Shown here one piece after another: positions 14,245 to 22,156 of a DNA stretch of 64,000 nt. Source of the DNA: Streptomyces sp. NBC_01408 (lineage in GTDB: Bacteria > Actinomycetota > Actinomycetes > Streptomycetales > Streptomycetaceae); NCBI RefSeq assembly GCF_026340255.1, contig NZ_JAPEPJ010000002.1:248001-312000 (forward strand), in the 5' to 3' direction. The stretch's first letter is position 1, and each line of letters opens with the position of its first letter. The notes beneath the pieces are model-generated. The model saw only the letters and a program-made list of their open reading frames with translations. It did no database searches and had not been told where the DNA came from. Position numbers and translations under genes: made by a program.

Positions 14245-16833
14245 TCAGCCCCGCTCGCGGCGCAGGGCCGAGAGGAGGCCGTCGATCTCGTCGGACCTCA
14301 GCAGGACGTCGCGTGCCTTCTGGCCGTCGGACGGGCCGACCACGCCCCGGGACTCCAAGAGGTCCATGAGGCGGTGGGACTTGGCGTACCCCACGCGCAG
14401 CTTGCGCCGGATCATCGACGCGGAGCCGAACTGGGTGGAGACGACGAGTTCGGCCGCCTGGCAGAGGTGGTCGAGGTCCTCGCCGACTTCGGGGTGCACC
14501 CCGCGCCTCGCGGATCGTCCGGCCGGGAAGTCGTCCCGGTGGACGGGGTCCATCTGGCTCCGGCAGTGCCTCGCGACCGCCTCGATCTCCGCATCGGAGA
14601 CGAAGGCGCCCTGGAACCTGACCGGGTGGGCCGCCCCCATGGGCAGGAACAGCCCGTCGCCCTTGCCGGTCAGCGTGGAGGCGCCCGCCCAGCCCAGCCC
14701 GGCCGGACCGGCCACCGTCGAGTCCACCGCGAACCGCAGCTTCGACCGGAGTCCCGCGATCACGTGCGGCGTGAGGACGGCCTCGGTGGGCTGTTCGGTG
14801 GCGAGCACCAGGTGGATGCCGACCGTGTGGCCCAGCTGGGTGATCCGGGTGATCGCGGCTTCGGCGTCCGGCCGCGCGGCGGTCATCAGGCCGGCGAGCT
14901 CGTCGACGACCACCAGCAGGCTGGGGTAGGGGTGCGGCTCGCGGTCGCTGCCCGGTTCCGGTCTGAGGAGGTTGTCCCGGGCCGCCCGGTTGAACTCGTC
15001 GATGTGCCGGAAGCCGAAGGCGGCCAGGTCGTCGTAGCGCAGGTCCAGTTCGCGGACCGTCCAGCGCAGGGCTTCCACGGCACGCCGCGCATCGGTGACG
15101 ACCGGGGCGAGCAGGTGCGGGATGCCCTCGTAGGCGGCGAGGCGAACCCGCTTGGGGTCGACGAGGATCATGCGGACGTCTTCCGGGGTGGACCGCACCA
15201 TGACCGAGGTGATGAGCGAGTCGACGCAGGACGACCTTCCGGACCCGGGGCCGCCGACGATCAGGAGGTGCGGCATCCGGGCGAGGTCGGCGAGCACCGA
15301 TCCGCCCTCGACGTCCTTGCCGAGGCCCACCGTCAACGGGGCGTCCGCCTCGGTGGCGTCCGCGAGACGCAGGACGTCGCCCAGGTGGACCGTCTCGCGG
15401 TCGGCGTTCGGGATCTCGATGCCGATCGCCGGCTTGCCGGGGATGGGGCTGATGATCCGTACGTCCTGGCAGGCCACGGCGTAGGCGATGTTCTTGGTCA
15501 GCGCGGTGATCCGCTCCACGAAGACGCCCGGGCCGAGCTCGACCTCGTACCGGGTCACGGCGGGCCCCCGGCAGAAGCCGGTGACGCGCGCGTCGACCTC
15601 GAACTGGTCGAAGACGTGGTGGAGCGTCGCGATGGCGGCGTCGTTGGCGGGGCCGCGTCCCTTGTCCGGGGCGCCTCGTCCCAGCAGGTCCAGGGAGGGC
15701 AGGGCGTACGAGATGAGGCGCGGCCGCGGTTCTCCGGCCCGCGGCGGCGCGGGGGGCCGGATCTCGTCGAGGACGCACGTGGGCGCCGGGGCCGCCACGG
15801 GCTGCGTGGGGGCCGGGGCCGCCACAGGGTGCGTGGGCAGCGCCGGATACGGCGGGACGCCGGACAGCGGGGGCCGGTACGGGCGCGGCGTCGGCATGGA
15901 CATCGGCATCGGCGTCCGCAGTTGCGTCGGCGTCGGCACGGGCCGGGAGGGGCGGCGCAGCAGGCGTCGGGCCAGGCCCTCGAGCAGGCCCGGCGCGGCC
16001 AGGGCGAGGAGCCGGTCCCGCACCTCCGCGGCGCCCGGCGGCCGCCCCGCGGGGTCCTTGGCCAGGAGCGCGAGGATCAGCTCGTCCCAGGCCCCGGAAA
16101 GCCGGGGGTTGTACCGGCTCGGCGGCACCGGGGGCTCGGAGACGTGCTTGACGAGCAGGGCGACCCCGTTCGCGGCCATGAAGGGAGGGCGGCCGGTGAC
16201 CAGGTTGTAGAGGACACAGCCCAAGGAGTAGAGGTCGCTGCGGTGGTCGACCGTGAGCGCCTGGGCCTGTTCCGGGGACATGAAGGCGGGGGTGCCGATC
16301 GCGGCTCCGGTCGCGGTCAGTGCCGTCTGGGGCGCCGGGTCGTCGAGGAAGGAGGCGATGCCGAAGTCCAGCACCTTGGCGGTGCCGTCGGCCGTGACCA
16401 TCACGTTCGCCGGTTTGAGGTCGCGGTGCAGGACGCCGGCCCCGTGGACCGTCGCCAGGGCGTCGCACACCTGCGCCGTCCAGCGCGTGACGTCGTCCAG
16501 GCCCGGAGGGCCGTTGCTGATCACGAGGTCCAGGGGGTGCCCGGTGACCAGCTCCATCACGATGAAGAGCAGGGGGTGGTCGTCTTCGACGCTGGTGGAC
16601 CCGATGTCGTGGACGGTCACGATGTGCCGGCTCTGCAGTCCGGCGACGACCCTGGCTTCGCGCTCGAAACGCGCCGCGGCGTGCGCGTACCCCTCCCGCT
16701 GCCCGCCGGCCAGCGTCTTGACGGCGACCTCGCGGCCCAGTCTCTCGTCGTAGGCGCGCCAGACCTGGCCCATCCCGCCCGCGCCGATCAGACCGGCCAC
16801 GCGGTAGCGCCCGGCGATCCGTGTTCCCTGCAC
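14245..16833 (-). CDS. Ser/Thr protein kinase fused to FtsK/SpoIIIE-type DNA translocase
   Basis: An 862-residue fusion. Residues 1-about 270 are a Hanks-type kinase with G-loop GAGGMG, VAVK (Lys39), HRDLKPAN (136-143) and DFG (156-158), all expected residues present. A Pro/Met-rich linker follows (about 300-350). Residues from about 365 onward match the soluble FtsK translocase: the alpha domain ('VTRYEVELGPGVFVERITAL', 'PIPGKPAIGIEIPN'), the motor with Walker A 'GGPGSGRSS' near 533, Walker B 'VVVDELAG' near 643, 'GKGDGLFLP', and a winged-helix gamma domain at the end ('QFGSASMIRRKLRVGYA'). The invariant Walker A Lys is Arg. FtsK's N-terminal membrane segments are missing, the kinase taking their place. 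It may be a phospho-controlled, cytoplasmic DNA pump or DNA-binding ATPase. Divergent from the acyl-reductase operon. Confidence 0.9.
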   Translation of the reverse strand: MQGTRIAGRYRVAGLIGAGGMGQVWRAYDERLGREVAVKTLAGGQREGYAHAAARFEREARVVAGLQSRHIVTVHDIGSTSVEDDHPLLFIVMELVTGHPLDLVISNGPPGLDDVTRWTAQVCDALATVHGAGVLHRDLKPANVMVTADGTAKVLDFGIASFLDDPAPQTALTATGAAIGTPAFMSPEQAQALTVDHRSDLYSLGCVLYNLVTGRPPFMAANGVALLVKHVSEPPVPPSRYNPRLSGAWDELILALLAKDPAGRPPGAAEVRDRLLALAAPGLLEGLARRLLRRPSRPVPTPTQLRTPMPMSMPTPRPYRPPLSGVPPYPALPTHPVAAPAPTQPVAAPAPTCVLDEIRPPAPPRAGEPRPRLISYALPSLDLLGRGAPDKGRGPANDAAIATLHHVFDQFEVDARVTGFCRGPAVTRYEVELGPGVFVERITALTKNIAYAVACQDVRIISPIPGKPAIGIEIPNADRETVHLGDVLRLADATEADAPLTVGLGKDVEGGSVLADLARMPHLLIVGGPGSGRSSCVDSLITSVMVRSTPEDVRMILVDPKRVRLAAYEGIPHLLAPVVTDARRAVEALRWTVRELDLRYDDLAAFGFRHIDEFNRAARDNLLRPEPGSDREPHPYPSLLVVVDELAGLMTAARPDAEAAITRITQLGHTVGIHLVLATEQPTEAVLTPHVIAGLRSKLRFAVDSTVAGPAGLGWAGASTLTGKGDGLFLPMGAAHPVRFQGAFVSDAEIEAVARHCRSQMDPVHRDDFPAGRSARRGVHPEVGEDLDHLCQAAELVVSTQFGSASMIRRKLRVGYAKSHRLMDLLESRGVVGPSDGQKARDVLLRSDEIDGLLSALRRERG

Positions 16834-17218
16834 TTTCCCCCCTCTGCGGCGTGCCCCCTCACGGGTTTCGCCTTCGGGATCCTATGTGGGCCCGGCAGCC
16901 CGTGCCGGGGTGGGGCGAGCCTCCTGGAACTGATGGACCGGGCCACCGCGGCCGGCCGCGGGCCGGAAGAACCGCGAGAGGGCAGGCAACAGAAATACTG
17001 ACCAGTACAGCCGCAATGGCCGGAAATCCTGGGTCAATTTGGTGACTAGGCCGCTGATGTTTCATCATCGTGACTGCACGTCAGTTCGACGTGCGTCGAG
17101 GAGGCGGGGGCGCCGGGGGGTCCCCCGTTCACACCGGTCGATCCCGCGGGCGAGCCTTCGCTCTCGCCGCGCCCCGCCGTGACTCCCGTCCCATTTACCG
17201 TCACCTAGGCAAAGGCCC
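16834..17218. other. Divergent promoter region, kinase-FtsK / acyl-reductase operon
   Basis: A 385-bp stretch with no gene, less GC-rich between about 16990 and 17080 than the flanks. It holds two small inverted repeats: TGATG-TTT-CATCA (17055-17067) and GCACGTC-N5-GACGTGC (17076-17094). Both could be operators for either divergent gene. I do not see a clean -35/-10 pair. Confidence 0.5.
17076..17094. promoter_or_regulatory. Inverted repeat GCACGTC-N5-GACGTGC, candidate operator
   Basis: Perfect 7-bp arms lie about 125 bp upstream of the first gene of the acyl-reductase operon. The adjoining TGATG-TTT-CATCA suggests a protein-binding region. Confidence 0.35.
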
Positions 17219-18502
17219 ATGTCCGCCCAGCAGCTCTCGGACCTCATACGTTTCGCCCGTCACAACTCACCCTTCTACCGGGACCTCTACGCGTCCCTGC
17301 CGCCGCACGCCGACCGCCTCACCGACCTGCCGGTGGTCGACCAACAGGAGTTCTGGGCGGCCAACTCCCTGCACGACAGCCGCGTACTGACCGGCCCGCT
17401 CAGCGAGGCCACGGTCTACAAGACCGGCGGCACCACCGGGGCTCCCAAGTTCTCCGTCTACACCCGCGACGAGTGGCGCACGTTCGTCACCTCCTTCGGC
17501 CAGGGACTCGTGGACGCCGGCCTGCGCCCGGGGCACCGCGTCGCCGACCTCTTCTACGCGGGGGAGCTGTACGCCAGCTTCCTCTTCGTCCTCGACTCGC
17601 TCGCCCACGCGCCCGTGGACAACGTCCGCCTGCCCATCGGCGGCGGCGCGCCGCTGGAGTCGACGATCCCCACGCTGCGCGACCTCGCCGCCCAGGTGGT
17701 GGCCGGCACGCCCACCACCCTGTGCCGGCTCGCCGAACAGGTCGTCGCGTCCGGTGTCCGGCTCGACTCGGTGGAACTGCTGCTCTTCGGCGGCGAGGCC
17801 CTCTTCGACGACCAGCGGCGCCTGCTGGCCACCGCGTTCCCCCGCGCCGAGGCCCGTTCCGTCGGGTACGCCAGCGTCGACGCCGGCCTGCTCGGCCGCC
17901 CCGTCCCCGGCTCGGATGCCCGGGTGCACCGGGCGTTCACCCCGTACTCGGTCGTCGAGATCCTCGACGACTCCACCGATGAGCCGGTCACCGAACCGGG
18001 CCGGCCCGGCCGGGTCGTCGTCACCAGCCTCTTCCGCCGCCTCATGCCGATCATCCGCTACCCCGCCGGCGACCGGGCCGAGTGGACCGGCACCGGGCCC
18101 GGACACTTCCGGATCCTCGGCCGCACCGAGGAGGGCGTACGGGTGGGGCCCGTCTCCCTCTACACCCAGGACGCCCAGGACGCCGTGGCCGCGGCGGACA
18201 CCGCCGGGCAGGTGGTGGGCATGCAGCTCGTCGTCCGCCGCTGGGACGGCCGCGACGGGCTCGTCCTGCGGCTGGCGACGGCCCCCGGTGACGCCGGCCG
18301 CGGCGCGGCCGCGGGCGGCCGGGAGGCGCTGGCCGAGGCCGTGGTCGCGGAGCTGGAGACCGTACGGCCGCTGTATCCGGACAGCGTGCGCGCCGGGTTC
18401 GTGCACCCGCTGTCCGTGGAGTGGGCGCGCCACCGCGACCTCGCCGTCAACCCGCGCTCGGGCAAGCTCGTCCGGGTCCTCGACGAGAGGCCGACCGCAT
18501 GA
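17219..18502 (+). CDS. PaaK-like adenylate-forming enzyme (operon gene 1)
   Basis: A 427-residue member of the phenylacetate-CoA ligase (PaaK) branch of adenylate-forming enzymes. The AMP/phosphate loop reads 'YKTGGTTGAPKFSVYT' (about residues 63-78), followed by 'LFYAGELYASFLFVLDSL' and 'FGGEALFDDQRRLL'. It should activate a carboxylic acid as acyl-AMP and pass it to CoA, a carrier or an enzyme. It resembles the C-terminal half of the last operon protein (22153), so they share ancestry. Only a weak AAAGG precedes the ATG. The stop overlaps the next start (ATGA). Confidence 0.88.
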   Translation: MSAQQLSDLIRFARHNSPFYRDLYASLPPHADRLTDLPVVDQQEFWAANSLHDSRVLTGPLSEATVYKTGGTTGAPKFSVYTRDEWRTFVTSFGQGLVDAGLRPGHRVADLFYAGELYASFLFVLDSLAHAPVDNVRLPIGGGAPLESTIPTLRDLAAQVVAGTPTTLCRLAEQVVASGVRLDSVELLLFGGEALFDDQRRLLATAFPRAEARSVGYASVDAGLLGRPVPGSDARVHRAFTPYSVVEILDDSTDEPVTEPGRPGRVVVTSLFRRLMPIIRYPAGDRAEWTGTGPGHFRILGRTEEGVRVGPVSLYTQDAQDAVAAADTAGQVVGMQLVVRRWDGRDGLVLRLATAPGDAGRGAAAGGREALAEAVVAELETVRPLYPDSVRAGFVHPLSVEWARHRDLAVNPRSGKLVRVLDERPTA

Positions 18503-19806
18503 CCGCCGCACCCGTTGCCGCAGCCGTGGCCGTGGCCGAAGAGGAGGCCGAAGCCCGCGCCGCGGCCGGCGGCCGGCGCGCTCCGCTGATCCTGCGCAAC
18601 CGCGCCTTCGCCGCCGTATGGCTCGGCCAGGTCCTCACCCAGGCCGCCGTCCGCATGTTCCAGGTCGGCGTGTCCTGGTGGATCGTCGCCTACGCCGTGC
18701 GCGTCGCCCCCGGTCTGGCCTCCGGGCTGTTCATGGCGGCCTGCACGCTGCCCGCCGTGGCGCTGGCGCCCGTCGTGGCCGGGGCCGTCGCCCGGTTCGC
18801 CCACCGTTCGGTCCTGCGGACCGCCGCCGGCCTGGCCGGGGCCGCCTCGTGCGCCCTCGCCCTGTGGGCGTACGGCGGCGGCCTGCCGGTCGCCGCCGTG
18901 TACGCCGCCGCTCTCGGCCTGGCCACCTGCCAGGCGTTCTTCGACCCCTGCCTGACCACCTCGGTGCCCGAGCTGGTCGACGACGCCGACATCGAGACGG
19001 CCACCGGCTTCGAACTGTCCACCCAGTCCCTGGCCGGGCTCGGCGGAGCGCTGCTCGGCGCCCTGACCGTCGACCGGGCCGGTGTGGCGGGGCTGGCCGC
19101 CGGCTGCGCGGCCGCCTACCTCGGCGCCGCCCTCCTCGTCGCGAGCGCCCGCTTCCGCACCGCCGCGGCCCCGACGACCTGCGCGTCCGGCCCGGCGGCC
19201 GCCGTGCCCCAGCGGCGCACGCTCCGCCGCATCCTCGGCGAACTGCCCTACGTGCGGCGGATCCTGATCTGCTTCACCGCGGCGAACCTGTTCACCACCG
19301 CCGTGTTCGTCGTCATCCCCCTCTACACCCGCTCGGTCCTCCTGGGCGGTGGCGGCACCGTGGCGCTGCTGGAGGCCTCCCTGGGCGCCGGTGCGCTCAT
19401 CGGCGCCTTCACCGGCACCCGCGTGCCGGGGCGGCCCACGGTCGCCGGCGCCTACTGCCTGGGCCTGATGGCCCTCGCCCTGGCGCTGCCCGGGCTGGTC
19501 TCGCACCGCCTGGCCGTCGCGGGCTGCCTGGCCGTGGCCGGCTGGTGCGCCGGGGCCGTCAGCGTCCGCTTCGTGGCCCTCTTCCAGCGGCTGGTGCCGA
19601 CGGCGGACAAACCCGGCTTCTTCGCCGTGATGCAGGCCGTACTGGGCGCCTCCCTGCCCGTGGCGTCCCTGGTGTTCGGCTCCGCCGGGGACTACCTCTC
19701 GCCCCAGACGCTGTGCCTGGTGCAGGGCCTCGGCCTGGTCCCCGCCGCCTGGGCGCTGGCCCTGCTCGGATCCCGTACGCCCGAACCCGTGGGAGGCGAA
19801 CGGTGA
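18499..19806 (+). CDS. MFS transporter (operon gene 2)
   Basis: A 435-residue membrane protein of about 12 segments, starting with a cytoplasmic Ala/Glu-rich tail and 'LRNRAFAAVWLGQVLTQAA', which is typical of the enterobactin-exporter-like MFS group. The start ATG overlaps the stop of the previous gene by four bases, and its own stop overlaps the next start (GTGA). In an operon of acyl-activating and reducing enzymes an exporter of the final product, possibly a self-resistance role, is the likeliest job. Substrate unknown. Confidence 0.9.
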   Translation: MTAAPVAAAVAVAEEEAEARAAAGGRRAPLILRNRAFAAVWLGQVLTQAAVRMFQVGVSWWIVAYAVRVAPGLASGLFMAACTLPAVALAPVVAGAVARFAHRSVLRTAAGLAGAASCALALWAYGGGLPVAAVYAAALGLATCQAFFDPCLTTSVPELVDDADIETATGFELSTQSLAGLGGALLGALTVDRAGVAGLAAGCAAAYLGAALLVASARFRTAAAPTTCASGPAAAVPQRRTLRRILGELPYVRRILICFTAANLFTTAVFVVIPLYTRSVLLGGGGTVALLEASLGAGALIGAFTGTRVPGRPTVAGAYCLGLMALALALPGLVSHRLAVAGCLAVAGWCAGAVSVRFVALFQRLVPTADKPGFFAVMQAVLGASLPVASLVFGSAGDYLSPQTLCLVQGLGLVPAAWALALLGSRTPEPVGGER

Positions 19807-20948
19807 GGCCCGTCATCACCCCGGCCGACTGCGCGGACATCGCCGAACTGCGCCAGCTCTACTACGCCGTCTACGGGCCGCACTACCCCGTGGCCCTCGG
19901 CACCGACCCGGCCGAGATGGCCCGCCTCATCGCGGACCCGCACTCCCTGTGGCTCGTCGGCCGCTGCCCCGACACCGGGGCCCTGACCGGGTCCGCCGCC
20001 ATCCACGGCGAGGCGGGCAGTCGCATCGGCCGCCTGGAGGGCATCGCCGTACACCCCGGGCACCGCTCGACGGGCCTGGCAGCCGCCCTGACCGGGGCGT
20101 TGTGCGCCGGGATGCTGGACACGGGGCGGCTGGACTCGGTGTACGCGACCGTACGGACCGTCAGCGCCGGTCCGCAGCGCGTCGTCGCGCGCAACGGCTT
20201 CCGCCCGCTGGGCGTCCTGCCCAACGCGGTGGATCTCCGCAGCCGCGAGAGCCTCGCGCTCTACGCGCGTCACTCCGCCGGTGTGCTCGACCGCCGGATG
20301 CCCGTCACCGAAGTGCCCGCCCCGCTGCTGCCGTTGCTGCGCACCGCCGAGGCCGCGCTCGGCATCGGCTACCCCGGGGTCCGGGCCGCCGACGCCCCGC
20401 CGCCGACGCCCGTGCCGCAAGGGGCCGTCGAGCGGCTGGAGATGATCGAGGCGCCGGCCTTCGTGCGCCGCCGCTTCCGCGAGCGGTTCCCCGGCGCCGA
20501 GGGCTGGTTCTACCCGCTGCACACCCCGAACGTGCTGCTCACCCCGGAGGACGGCCGGTTCGAGGTCTACGCGTACCTCAACCGGGCCGGCGGGTACTGC
20601 TCCCTGCTGACCGCCCACCCCGACCCGGCCGCCGCGGCCGCGTACCTCGAACCCGTCACCCGGGCCCTGGCCCGCGCGGGCGCCGGCTACGTCGAGGCCC
20701 TGGTGCCGCTCGACCACCAGGAGGCCCTCTCGGCCTTCCTCGCCCAGGGGTTCGTGGCCGGCGCCCTCTATCCCGCGATGCGCGCGGACGGCGACGGGTT
20801 CCACGACTACGCCGTCCTGTCCCGTTCCAGCGAGCGGATCGACTTCCGCGGCGTCGCCGTCGAACCGCCCCTCCAGCCCTATCTGGACTGCTACGTGTCG
20901 GCCTGGGCGTCGACGCACCTGCCCACTTCATCCGAGGTTGCCTCATGA
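19803..20948 (+). CDS. Tandem-GNAT acetyltransferase (operon gene 3)
   Basis: A 381-residue protein that seems to contain two GNAT folds. The first (about residues 1-150) has the acyl-CoA loop 'EGIAVHPGHRSTGLAAALT' and 'VVARNGFRPLGVLP'. The second (about 220-370, 'GGYCSLLTAHPDP', 'ALVPLDHQEALSAFLAQGF') is degenerate. GNAT enzymes move an acyl group from acyl-CoA to an amine. Here it could acylate the amine arising from the aldehyde produced by the neighbours, or load a substrate. GTG start inside the preceding stop; the stop overlaps the next ATG (ATGA). Confidence 0.8.
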   Translation: MRPVITPADCADIAELRQLYYAVYGPHYPVALGTDPAEMARLIADPHSLWLVGRCPDTGALTGSAAIHGEAGSRIGRLEGIAVHPGHRSTGLAAALTGALCAGMLDTGRLDSVYATVRTVSAGPQRVVARNGFRPLGVLPNAVDLRSRESLALYARHSAGVLDRRMPVTEVPAPLLPLLRTAEAALGIGYPGVRAADAPPPTPVPQGAVERLEMIEAPAFVRRRFRERFPGAEGWFYPLHTPNVLLTPEDGRFEVYAYLNRAGGYCSLLTAHPDPAAAAAYLEPVTRALARAGAGYVEALVPLDHQEALSAFLAQGFVAGALYPAMRADGDGFHDYAVLSRSSERIDFRGVAVEPPLQPYLDCYVSAWASTHLPTSSEVAS

Positions 20949-22156
20949 GCCCCACTGATCCCGCGAATGCCGTGAATGCCGTGAATGCGGTGAATCCCGT
21001 GCCCCCCATGAACCCCCATCTCGCGCCGGTCGCCGTACCCGACCCGGCCCTCCTGCCCCACGTACAACAGCTGTGCGACCTGACCGACCCCTACGCCTGC
21101 GGGCCCGCGGAGGACGAACTGTTCGCCGCCGCCATGGCGGAGACCAACGCCTGGCACACCGAGCGCTCCCCGTTCTTCCGCTCCCTGTACGAGGCCACTC
21201 CCCCGGCGGAGCCGTACCGCACCCCGCTCGTCCACGCGAACTTCTTCAAGCGGCACGAGGTGCTCTCCGTCCCGCGCGAGGACGTCGAGCTGCACCTGAC
21301 CTCCTCCGGCACCACCGGCCAGAAGTCGCAGATGTTCTTCGACCACTGGACCATCCGCTCCGCCCAGCGCATGGTCGCCCGGATCTTCGAGCGCAACGGC
21401 TGGATCACCCCCGACCAGGAGGTCAACTACCTCCTGTACAGCTACGAACCGGCCCCCTCCCTGAACCTCGGGACCGCCTTCACCGACAACTACCTGTGCG
21501 ACTTCGCCCCGGCGCGCAGCGTCGAGTACGCGCTGCGCAACACCGGCGGCGACCACGAGTTCGACCCCTTCGGCTGCATCGCGGCGCTGCGCCGCTTCGA
21601 GCGGGAGGACGCCCCGGTCCGCATCCTCGGCTTCCCCGCCTTCCTCTTCTTCACCCTGGAGCGGATGCGGGCCATGGGACTGCCGCCGCTGCGCCTGCCC
21701 GAGGGCTCCCTCGTCGTCCTCGGCGGCGGCTGGAAGGGGCACGCCGACCGGCGCATCGGCAAGGAGGAGCTGTACGCGCGCGTCACCGAGCAGCTCGGCA
21801 TCCCGGGTGAGCGGATCCGGGACACCTTCGGGTCGGTGGAGCACTGCATCCCGTACATCGAGTGCGACCACCACCGGCTGCACGCCCCCGTCTGGTCCCG
21901 GGTGACGATCCGCTCCACCCGCACGCTCGAACCCCTGCCGTACGGGGAGCGGGGCTACCTGCACCTCGTGTCGCCGTACATCACCTCGGTGCCGGCGCAG
22001 AGCGTGGTCATGGGCGACCTCGCCTCCCTCCAGCCGGGCGACGCCTGCGGGTGCGAGCTCCGGACCCCCTGGTTCACCGTGCACGGCCGTGCCGGAGTGA
22101 GCCGCAACCGCAGCTGCGCGGTGGCCGCAGCGGAACTGATGAAGGGCATGGCGTGA
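20945..22156 (+). CDS. LuxE-like acyl-protein synthetase (operon gene 4)
   Basis: A 403-residue LuxE-type acyl-protein synthetase. The signature loop 'LTSSGTTGQKSQMFFD' lies near residue 118, followed by 'GGGWKGHADRRIGKEEL' and 'DTFGSVEHCIPYIECDHH', all characteristic of the LuxE group. LuxE activates a fatty acid as acyl-AMP and transfers the acyl group to a Ser/Cys of the fatty-acid reductase complex. The N-terminus has a run NAV NAV NAV NPV from a 9-bp tandem repeat. The start overlaps the preceding stop; the stop overlaps the GTG of the reductase gene. Confidence 0.88.
   Translation: MSPTDPANAVNAVNAVNPVPPMNPHLAPVAVPDPALLPHVQQLCDLTDPYACGPAEDELFAAAMAETNAWHTERSPFFRSLYEATPPAEPYRTPLVHANFFKRHEVLSVPREDVELHLTSSGTTGQKSQMFFDHWTIRSAQRMVARIFERNGWITPDQEVNYLLYSYEPAPSLNLGTAFTDNYLCDFAPARSVEYALRNTGGDHEFDPFGCIAALRRFEREDAPVRILGFPAFLFFTLERMRAMGLPPLRLPEGSLVVLGGGWKGHADRRIGKEELYARVTEQLGIPGERIRDTFGSVEHCIPYIECDHHRLHAPVWSRVTIRSTRTLEPLPYGERGYLHLVSPYITSVPAQSVVMGDLASLQPGDACGCELRTPWFTVHGRAGVSRNRSCAVAAAELMKGMA
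20966..21001 (+). repeat. Four 9-bp tandem repeats at the start of the LuxE-like gene
   Basis: AATGCCGTG repeats four times with small changes, giving NAVNAVNAVNPV in the protein. Slippage here would change only N-terminal length in units of three residues. Confidence 0.85.
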
